From contig DASZZX010000261.1 in NCBI GenBank assembly GCA_036260415.1, positions 1 to 5,148 on the forward strand: 5,148 bases of DNA, read 5' to 3'. The stretch is from DASZZX01 sp036260415 (GTDB lineage Bacteria; Actinomycetota; Nitriliruptoria; Nitriliruptorales; JAHWKO01). The first letter of the stretch is position 1, and every line of letters starts with the position of its first letter. A program made the position numbers and the translations under genes. Shown piece after piece: positions 1-4,463 of this stretch. The notes beneath the pieces are model-generated. The model saw nothing but the letters and a program-made list of their open reading frames with translations, was not told the DNA's origin and made no database searches.

Positions 1-333
1 GTGCGCGGCCGCGACCTGGGTGGCGACGTCACGGTCGCCGAGCCCCCACAGCAGCGAGACGGACTTGGGGGCGCGGAAGGTCAGGTCGAACCCGGGGACC
101 TTGCGGGCCGGGTGGGTGGCCATCTGGGTGCCGGTGTTGGGGTCGTCACCGGCCAGCACCCGGCGCAGCTGCTCCGCCTCCACCCGCCCCTCAAGCCCCA
201 GGCGTTCGAGGCCGCGGCCCAGCCACCGTCCGGGGTCCTCGCCGCGGGCCAGGTAGTAGTCCTCGGCGCCCGACGCGACGATGGAGAGGTAGTAGCCGTC
301 GGAGCCGGGGGCCATCCGCCCGATGTTCAGCAC
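1..333 (-). CDS. MobF/TrwC-type conjugative relaxase, N-terminal part (runs off left edge)
   Basis: The 111 visible residues match the start of MobF (TrwC-like) relaxases, which nick oriT through an N-terminal tyrosine and lead the strand during conjugation; a helicase domain usually follows and would lie off the window. Seen: an opening VLNIGRM, two tyrosine pairs at residues 14-15 and 26-27 in the place of the family's catalytic tyrosines (Tyr18 and Tyr26 in R388 TrwC), the EDPGRWLG motif at 32-39, a TGTQMA block at 67-72, and the FDLTFRAPKSVSLLW signature at 82-96. The histidine metal-binding triad lies further on and is not visible. I chose GTG at 333 because family members begin with M-L-x-I-G. 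It has no clear Shine-Dalgarno, so a leaderless transcript or the in-frame GTG at 357 is possible. It is divergent from the HTH gene at 643. Family assignment is confident; the exact start is not. Confidence 0.9.
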   Translation of the reverse strand, partial: MLNIGRMAPGSDGYYLSIVASGAEDYYLARGEDPGRWLGRGLERLGLEGRVEAEQLRRVLAGDDPNTGTQMATHPARKVPGFDLTFRAPKSVSLLWGLGDRDVATQVAAAH

Positions 334-534
334 CCCGTCGCCGTCCGCGCGCCGCACTCCCCGAGTGCCAGTCTGTGATCGGTTGGCATGGGGTGAGGAT
401 GCGAGGTCGAGGGGTGCATGTCGAGCAGCGAAAGTCAAGGATTCGGGCTGGTAGAGGCTGATAAAAGCGATATCCGTGTTGGTGGATGTCGGGGGGTAGT
501 TGGTCGCGTCAGTAGGTGTCAGGTGGTGCCACCG

Positions 535-551
535 CGATCTCTTCGGGATCG
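535..551. repeat. Short hairpin in the relaxase/HTH gap
   Basis: The arms CGATC (535-539) and GATCG (547-551) are perfect complements. Two further pairs (one T:G wobble, one C:G) extend the stem to about 7 bp around a TTC loop. The right arm also forms part of the self-complementary GATCGATC (547-554). It could be an operator half or a relaxase-recognition hairpin; function is inferred from position only. Confidence 0.4.
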
Positions 552-576
552 ATCTGGCGTTTGCGCGCTCACCGCA

Positions 577-626
577 CGGCGGTCACAGCGAGCAGGTCAC
601 GGAGGGGACTCCCTGGGTGACCGCCG
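577..626. promoter_or_regulatory. Multi-arm GGTCAC inverted repeat before the HTH gene (operator or oriT candidate)
   Basis: A perfect 10-bp inverted repeat has arms CGGCGGTCAC (577-586) and GTGACCGCCG (617-626) with a 30-nt spacer. Inside it a second GGTCAC (595-600) can pair with the same right arm (617-622), giving a tighter hairpin: 6 bp, a 2x2 internal loop of G's, then AGGG (603-606) with CCCT (611-614) around a GACT loop. Two direct copies of GGTCAC thus share one inverted partner. The element ends about 5 nt before the AGAGGA ribosome binding site of the HTH gene, so it lies in that gene's promoter or leader. Autoregulation by the HTH protein, recognition by the relaxase, or an mRNA leader hairpin are all possible. 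Confidence 0.55.
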
Positions 627-642
627 ACGCGAGAGGACACCC

Positions 643-855
643 ATGTGCTGTCAGGACCATCCACTGACCATGACCGTCCCCGAGTTCGCCGCGCTGCTCA
701 AGATCAGCCGACGCTCCGCCTACCGCGCCGTCGAGGCCGGCGTTGTCCACTCCATCCGGATCGGCCGCCGCATCCTCATCCCCACCACCCCCGTCCTGCG
801 CATGCTCGGCATCGACGACGAGCAGCACCAGGTGGGCGAGCAGCCCTCCAGTTAG
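643..855 (+). CDS. Small excisionase-type helix-turn-helix DNA-binding protein
   Basis: A 70-residue protein of the MerR-like/HTH_17 excisionase type. Seen: the core TVPEFAALLKISRRSAYRAV at residues 11-30, with the first helix around VPEFAALL and the recognition helix around SRRSAYRAVEAG, followed by the wing SIRIGRRILIPTTPVLRML (37-55). The wing is typical of the family, in which proteins bind att sites or promoters of mobile elements to direct excision or transcription. ATG 643 is preceded by AGAGGA (632-637) at 5-nt spacing, better than the in-frame ATG 670 or the longer upstream reading to 418. The tail after residue 57 is acidic and glutamine-rich. Next to a relaxase it fits an ICE or plasmid control gene. 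Such genes often precede a tyrosine integrase, but none is visible here. The exact DNA target is unknown. Confidence 0.85.
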   Translation: MCCQDHPLTMTVPEFAALLKISRRSAYRAVEAGVVHSIRIGRRILIPTTPVLRMLGIDDEQHQVGEQPSS

Positions 856-963
856 CCCGACGACCCCGCCCAGCCCCACGACGACCAGGCGGCGTACACG
901 GCGCTCACCGCGGCCGCAGCGTCATGTATCGCGTACCGGGAGGAGTCAGCGCAGACGCACTAG
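856..963 (+). other. In-frame coding-like extension past the HTH stop
   Basis: The HTH frame reopens directly after its TAG (853-855) and stays open for 35 codons to a TAG at 961-963. The extension is acidic and alanine-rich (PDDPAQPHDDQAAYTAL...) and its first 20 or so codons nearly all end in G or C. This could be the remains of a longer protein cut by a nonsense change, or simply GC-rich DNA without a stop. No start codon with a ribosome binding site supports a separate gene. Confidence 0.25.
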
Positions 964-986
964 AGCGGGCGATACAGCCTTCGGCG

Positions 987-1010
987 ACGCGGACCCCGAA
1001 GCCTCCGCGT
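987..1010 (+). terminator. GC-rich stem-loop downstream of the HTH gene
   Basis: The arms ACGCGGA (987-993) and TCCGCGT (1004-1010) form a perfect 7-bp stem with a 10-nt loop. There is no T-run after it, so it is not a classical intrinsic terminator, although actinobacterial terminators often lack one. It could end the HTH transcript; the alternative is a protein-binding dyad. Confidence 0.3.
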
Positions 1011-1065
1011 GGATCTGAACCGTCGCTGGCTTCGCCCGTCCTACGATACGAAGCGGAGGTCGCGC

Positions 1066-1440
1066 ATGGTGATGGTGCGAACACGCACAGCGGTATTGCT
1101 TGGGGTAGTTGCCGTCGCCCTGATTAGTAGTTCGTCGACCCTGCTCGAACTGGGCGAGGTCGAGCGAACTGAGCGTGCTGTGGGCAGCCGAGCGTGCCTG
1201 CGGTTGTCACGATTTGTCATGACTTGTCACGGTGGTGTCGCGAGCGACCGCGAGCGCGCCACGGCAACGGTCAGGGGACTCACGACCCCGGCGCGACGAT
1301 CATCCGCACCGACCACGAACGCCGCAGGCATCTGCGCAGGCTCCCACTCGGACCGCGCAATACCTGGGGCTAGGCACAGCCATCGCTCCGCCTGGCCGGC
1401 GCTCCCAGATCGCGCTCCGGTGGGCGACAGCGTACGGTGA
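1066..1440 (+). CDS. Doubtful small ORF with hydrophobic N-terminus
   Basis: This 124-codon reading frame opens with ATG 1066 after a good GGAGG (1055-1059) at 6-nt spacing. The first 25 residues (two short basic stretches, then AVLLGVVAVALISSS) look like a signal peptide or single membrane anchor. After about residue 35 the sequence is compositionally arbitrary, third-position G/C is weak compared with neighbouring genes, and the frame crosses the phased repeats at 1201-1256. A short secreted or anchored peptide that has lost its true C-terminus is possible, as is chance. I recognise no family. The next gene starts 58 bases after it. Confidence 0.25.
   Translation: MVMVRTRTAVLLGVVAVALISSSSTLLELGEVERTERAVGSRACLRLSRFVMTCHGGVASDRERATATVRGLTTPARRSSAPTTNAAGICAGSHSDRAIPGARHSHRSAWPALPDRAPVGDSVR
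1201..1240. repeat. 10-bp-phased TTGTCA direct repeats
   Basis: TTGTCA occurs at 1204-1209, 1214-1219 and 1224-1229, exactly 10 bp apart. A degraded fourth unit (GGTGTC, 1234-1239) keeps the phase. The 10-bp units are similar overall: GGTTGTCACG, ATTTGTCATG, ACTTGTCACG. The middle contains the 8-bp palindrome GTCATGAC (1216-1223). One-turn spacing puts all copies on one face of the helix, typical of cooperative protein binding. It lies in the gene-poor stretch about 260 bases upstream of the membrane-protein gene, so an iteron, partition site or operator is possible. Confidence 0.6.
1239..1256. repeat. CGCGAGCG direct repeat in the same 10-bp phase
   Basis: Two exact CGCGAGCG copies (1239-1246 and 1249-1256) are 10 bp apart and continue the phase of the preceding TTGTCA array. 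GAGCG also recurs upstream (1162, 1171, 1190), including GAGCGTGC twice (1171-1178, 1190-1197). This may be a second binding-site type beside the first, or low-complexity GC-rich DNA. Confidence 0.35.
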
Positions 1441-1498
1441 GCAGAGCACCAGCGCGTCGGCACCGACATCGGCGCGATCGGTCGGCGGAGGCGTGCGC

Positions 1499-2317
1499 AT
1501 GGACGCTAGGGCTCGACGAGCCTACCGCCGGGTCGCCATCGCACTGGTCGCGTACGCCGACGCCGAACAGGCCATCCGGGAGGAAGGCCTCCATCCACTG
1601 ACCGTCGAGTTCGTGGTCGCTCGACTGGTCCAGGCCGAGCGACATGGGCTCACGCCGGTCGGTCCAGGTGAGCCAAAGATGGTGGCGGACACGTTCGAAC
1701 GTGTCCTCGACGTGGCCGCCCGGTTCGAGCCGTCTGCCGTAGCACGTGTCCGCGCCCACGCCTTGGGCCACCGCGATAGGGGCAGAGGCGACGTCACGTC
1801 ACGAACCCACGTTCCGTTCCCTGTCGACGAGCCGTTCATGTCATCGGCTCGGAAAGCTGCGATGCGGCGACGCAGCGACGATCCCCGCACCCGTCCACCG
1901 ACCTGGGCGCTGGCTGCGGCCCGAGTCCGCTACTTCGCTCGACACGCCGCCGGATCCCCGGTCGTACGGACGTGGACCGCCACCGCGGTGGTGTCAGCGG
2001 TCATCTTCGTCGGCCTCAACGAGACCACCCCAGGCCCCGTGATCGCCGAGTGGCTGCGACTGACGGCCGTGGTGATGGTGGTAGCCGTGGCCGGCATCAC
2101 CGTGTGGCTCGCGTCGGACCGCTGGGGTCGACGCCGGGCAGCGCTCGGCACGGCAATGGCCTGGCTGACGCTCGGCGTGGCAAGCGCGTACGTTCTCGTC
2201 GGCCTCCATCAGCAGACGCCTGGCCCGGTGCTGGACCCCGGCGTGCGATGGCTGATCGTCGCCGTCCTGCTCGCCACCGCAGGTCTTCGGCGGATCAGTG
2301 TCCGACGAGGCCGATGA
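1499..2317 (+). CDS. Unknown four-pass membrane protein with duplicated membrane hairpin
   Basis: An intact 272-residue protein that I cannot assign to a family. ATG 1499 follows GGAGG (1487-1491) at 7-nt spacing; the frame is open back to 1232, but that stretch reads as non-coding. Residues 1-95 look soluble and helical with charged amphipathic segments (DTFERVLDVAARFEPSAVAR at 64-83). Residues 96-157 are a basic linker. Four membrane segments follow at about 158-173, 187-206, 216-236 and 249-264, with a basic C-terminus. Residues 164-199 and 227-262 are an internal duplication at an offset of 63: both contain VGL-x3-TPGPV, a shared Arg before the second helix, and a shared AG at the end, with about 16 of 36 identical. 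The TPGP loops would lie on the same side of the membrane. A perfect palindrome sits in the gene at 1687-1706. A membrane-anchored signalling or element-maintenance role would be a guess. Confidence 0.8.
   Translation: MDARARRAYRRVAIALVAYADAEQAIREEGLHPLTVEFVVARLVQAERHGLTPVGPGEPKMVADTFERVLDVAARFEPSAVARVRAHALGHRDRGRGDVTSRTHVPFPVDEPFMSSARKAAMRRRSDDPRTRPPTWALAAARVRYFARHAAGSPVVRTWTATAVVSAVIFVGLNETTPGPVIAEWLRLTAVVMVVAVAGITVWLASDRWGRRRAALGTAMAWLTLGVASAYVLVGLHQQTPGPVLDPGVRWLIVAVLLATAGLRRISVRRGR
1687..1706. repeat. Perfect 20-bp palindrome inside the membrane-protein gene
   Basis: GGACACGTTC (1687-1696) is followed with no spacer by its exact reverse complement, centred on TTCGAA. It encodes part of ADTFERVL. 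A flawless 10-bp dyad is unlikely by chance in a window this size. It does not match the classical parS consensus or the actinobacterial LexA box, where GAAC precedes GTTC. A repressor or partition-type binding site embedded in the gene is possible; codon coincidence is the alternative. Confidence 0.6.
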
Positions 2318-2329
2318 GGTGTTCATCGG
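2311..2329. terminator. Stem-loop at the end of the membrane-protein gene
   Basis: CCGATGA (2311-2317) and TCATCGG (2323-2329) form a perfect 7-bp stem around the 5-nt loop GGTGT. The left arm ends exactly with the TGA stop of the membrane-protein gene. It lies in the 78-base gap between convergent genes and could serve either strand. No T-run follows, so termination is inferred from position. Confidence 0.4.
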
Positions 2330-2395
2330 AGCCGAGTGTCCCGGCGACCGATGCCATCAACAGGACGCGTGGTCGACGTACCCGCACCGCGGTAG

Positions 2396-2595
2396 TCAAG
2401 CCTCGCCGGGGCGCCGGCGGAACATCGCCGCGGCCGCCCCGACCAGCGTCCCCACGGCCGCGAACAGCGTCCGGTGGCGGCGGCCGTGGAGGCCGGCGAC
2501 GAGCTCCCGACCACCGGCGCGACGATTAGCGCCACCTCCCGGTCCGGGTCCGGGGCGGGCGGCCACGGTTCGGCCTCGCCCTCGAACTGCTCCAC
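2396..2595 (-). pseudogene. Small hypothetical protein gene with one-base frameshift
   Basis: Read from GTG 2595, this frame gives MEQFEGEAEPWPPAPDPDRE followed by VALIVAPVV (29 codons). A one-base shift at about 2507-2510 then joins a frame reading ELVAGLHGRRHRTLFAAVGT and on through a hydrophobic stretch to MFRRRPGEA and a TGA (2398-2396). Both halves have almost only G/C third positions, so I believe they are one gene of about 66 residues: an acidic N-terminus, a single membrane helix and a basic end. I recognise no family. There is no good ribosome binding site at 2595; an 11-bp tandem duplication just upstream may have displaced the original start (ATG 2621). It lies downstream of the antiporter on the same strand and may have shared its transcript. 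Confidence 0.5.
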
Positions 2596-2617
2596 ATGGC
2601 TAGACCATGGCTAGACC
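2596..2617. repeat. Exact 11-bp tandem duplication
   Basis: ATGGCTAGACC is present twice in direct succession (2596-2606 and 2607-2617). With one copy removed, the minus strand reads from ATG 2621 as M-R-S-S-H-V-E-Q-F, running straight into the small frameshifted gene. With two copies the upstream frame meets a TAG. It therefore looks like a recent slippage event in that gene's 5' end; this is an inference. Confidence 0.6.
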
Positions 2618-2728
2618 GCATCCTGCTGGTCACCACCGACAGCCTGGGTGGCCGCACCCGCTCGACCGCGGCGGCGGCGCTCAACGCGCGGAGCGTGAGA
2701 CACCACAAGACGTGCTCGCCTGGGGCGT
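2618..2728. other. Gap between antiporter and small minus-strand gene
   Basis: I find no supported gene in these 111 bases. A plus-strand frame starting at 2596 has no ribosome binding site and resembles no known family. A weak stem-loop with arms GCCTG (2718-2722) and CAGGC (2730-2734) and a 7-nt loop overlaps the antiporter stop codon (2729-2731) and could contribute to transcription termination. Confidence 0.3.
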
Positions 2729-4235
2729 TCAGGCTTCGAGGGAGCGGGACGGCTCGTCGGTTCGTTGAGGGCTGCTCTCGCCGCGGGCCCATGCGGTGAC
2801 GTCGTTGAGGCCGGCGGTGTCGCGTGAGAACGCGATGACCGCCAGGTCGCCGGGTTCGAAGCGTGTGGAGCCGGTGGGGAGGATGACACGGCCGTCGCGG
2901 ACGATGCTGGCCACGAGCATCCCCGCGGGTGGGGGCACGTCGCGGATCTCCTTGTTGGCGATCGCGAGCTGTTCGGTGATGGTGAGCTCGACGAGGTCGG
3001 CGTCGACGCCTTCGAGGGGTATGGCCTCGGCGATGGACTCCCATGCGGGTCGGGGGGTGGTGAGACCGAGGCGCTCGATCAGCGGGGCGACGGTCGATCC
3101 CTGGAGGAGCATAGAGGCCAGCACGACGAAGAAGACGACGTCGAAGATGGCGTCGCCCTGGGGGAACCCGGCGGTGAACGGGAACGTGGAGAGCACGATG
3201 GGGACCGCGCCCCGCAGGCCCGCCCAGGCTGCCACGAGCTGGTCCCGCCACGGGATGCGGAACGGGGTGAGGGCTAGCGCGACGGCGGCCGGGCGGGCGA
3301 GGAACACGAGCAGCCCGGTCACGGCGAGAGCGCGGAGGGCCACGCCGGGTAGCCGGGACGGGAAGACGAGCAGGCCGAGGAGCAGGAAGAGGCCGATGTC
3401 GGCGGTGTTGGCCAGGCTCGTGTGGAAGTTGCGGATGATTCGGCGGTGGCGGGGTACGAGGGCGCCGACGAACAGGCCGGCGATGTAGATGGCCAGGAAC
3501 CCTGACGCGCCGACCCTGGCGCCGACGGCGTACGCCAGCCCTCCGAGGCCCAGGGCCAGCACCGGGTAGAGGGTCGTGGCGGCGAGCCGGACCCGGCGCA
3601 GCAGCCACGAGCCGGCGAGGCCCACGAGGAGGCCGACGAGGAGCCCGCCCAACAGCTGCCGTGTCCCGAAGGCGACCCACTGCTGCCAGGTGGCACCGGC
3701 CTCCCACGTGGCCAGGAGACCGACCGTCAGCACGATCGCGAAGGGGTCGTTCGCGCCCGACTCGACCTCGAGGATGCTGCCGATCCGGCGCGGCAGTGGC
3801 GTTCGCTTCAGCAGCGCGAAGACGGCCGCCGCGTCGGTGGAGGAGACGACCGCGCCCAAGAGCAGCGCCGTGAACCAGTCGGTGGCGAAGGCGAAGCGCA
3901 CGGCCACGGCGACCCAGCCCTGCGGTGACGAGGACGCCGACGTTGGCCAGCACGAAACCGGGGATCGCCGCCCGCCGGAGATCGGAGGGCTTCGTGGTCA
4001 TGCCGCCCTCGAACAGGATGATTAGCAGCGCGATCACGCCCAGGTTCTGCACCGTGCGGGTCTCGTCGAACCGCACGAGGGCGAGACCGTCGTCGCCGAC
4101 CAGCATGCCCAGGCCCAGGAACAGCAGTGATGCCGGCACCCGCAGCCGGTCGGATTTGCCGGCCAGGAGCACGCCGGCGCTCAGGAACGCGAAGGCGAGT
4201 AGCAGCACCGAGTCGATGGGCAGGCCTGCCACCAC
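2729..4235 (-). pseudogene. NhaP2/CvrA-type CPA1 cation/proton antiporter with TrkA_C-like domain, single frameshift
   Basis: An inner-membrane exchanger that would swap K+ or Na+ for H+; NhaP2-type members with a TrkA_C domain are usually K+/H+. It starts at GTG 4235, seven bases after GGGG within AAGGGGA. The frame runs 107 codons to TAGL, with typical motifs LLFLGLGMLVGDDG (37-50) and LIILFEGGM (71-79). It resumes one base off with V-A-V-A-V-R-F and continues to TGA 2729. Correcting this gives 501 residues, a normal family length. The second part has STDAAAVF (132-139), the ion-binding block EVESGANDP (156-164, with the family Asn-Asp pair at 162-163), WAGLRGAVP (337-345) and a TrkA_C-like cytosolic domain at about 413-481 (ELTITEQLAIANKEIRD, then RFEPGDLAVIAF). 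The fault is one extra base in GGGCTGGG (about 3913-3920). As the rest is intact, sequencing error or very recent inactivation are both plausible. It is divergent from the MFS gene. Confidence 0.85.
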
Positions 4236-4295
4236 TACGCGTCCCCTTCGCCTGGGCGGAGCATGCCCCACCCGTCGTCGTTGACGCGACCCGCG

Positions 4296-4325
4296 TTCAC
4301 TCGCGGCACGTGCTGGCCATATAGC
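4296..4325 (+). promoter_or_regulatory. Possible sigma70-type promoter for the MFS gene
   Basis: TTCACT (4296-4301) and TATAGC (4320-4325) are separated by 18 bp and resemble -35 and -10 elements. The -35 hexamer is the loop of the CCGCG/CGCGG dyad, and the palindrome GCACGTGC lies in the spacer, so a repressor bound there would block polymerase. Transcription would begin near 4332, about 130 bases before the proposed MFS start. Confidence 0.3.
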
Positions 4326-4405
4326 ACCTCGTGAGCCGGGGGGCGGGTCGGCGAGCACGTAGCATCGCGGCCTCGCTCGACGTGCCAGGGGGTCGTGGAT
4401 GGAGC

Positions 4406-4423
4406 GGATCGAGCGAGCGATCC
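4406..4423 (+). repeat. Inverted repeat in the MFS leader
   Basis: GGATCG (4406-4411) and CGATCC (4418-4423) are perfect complements around a 6-nt AGCGAG loop. An alternative pairing joins ATCGAG (4408-4413) to CTCGAT (4424-4429). Upstream of the permease gene it may be an operator for a TetR- or MarR-like regulator or an mRNA leader hairpin. Confidence 0.4.
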
Positions 4424-4463
4424 CTCGATGCTCTGTTCGGACGGTGAGCGGCTCGGTTCTCGT

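Larger units (their letters stand above)
334..642. other. Divergent intergenic region between relaxase and HTH gene
   Basis: This gap of 309 bases separates the leftward relaxase from the rightward HTH gene. It includes a comparatively AT-rich patch near 455-475 (ATAAAAGCGATAT), unlike the rest of the window. It also holds a hairpin at 535-551 and a multi-arm inverted repeat at 577-626, described separately. On the minus strand a TTGACT hexamer (438-433) could be a -35 for the relaxase, but I see no good -10 at the right spacing. The relaxase frame stays open upstream to about 583 without a convincing earlier start. By position it is a candidate for oriT and for shared control of both genes; I do not recognise a known nic sequence. 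Confidence 0.5.
4236..4463. other. Divergent promoter region between antiporter and MFS genes
   Basis: This non-coding gap of 228 bases is rich in small dyads. They include CCGCG-N6-CGCGG (4291-4306), the 8-bp palindrome GCACGTGC (4306-4313), GTGCT-N8-AGCAC (4310-4327), and the separated arms GCACGT (4355-4360) and ACGTGC (4380-4385). A GTG-started reading at 4395 joins the MFS frame but has AGGGGG only 2 bases ahead, too close to serve as its ribosome binding site. I see no convincing -10 for the antiporter direction. Confidence 0.4.

Noticed and set aside
1..378. Long plus-strand frame opposite the relaxase, starting at base 1.
   Set aside because: It is glycine- and valine-rich with no family resemblance and is the complement of the well-supported MobF coding frame.
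433..438. Minus-strand TTGACT as a relaxase promoter -35.
   Set aside because: No acceptable -10 hexamer occurs at 16-18 bp spacing, so it is mentioned only within the intergenic description.
583..879. Minus-strand 98-codon frame opposite the HTH gene.
   Set aside because: It is a shadow of the HTH coding frame with glycine- and aspartate-rich composition and no recognisable start signal.
1000..1030. GGTTCAGATCC on the minus strand resembling a tRNA T-loop, a possible att site.
   Set aside because: The flanking bases cannot form a 5-bp T stem and no acceptor or anticodon arms could be found.
2596..2799. Plus-strand 67-codon frame beginning MARPWLDRILL.
   Set aside because: It has no ribosome binding site, begins within the tandem duplication, and becomes arginine-rich, composition-driven sequence.
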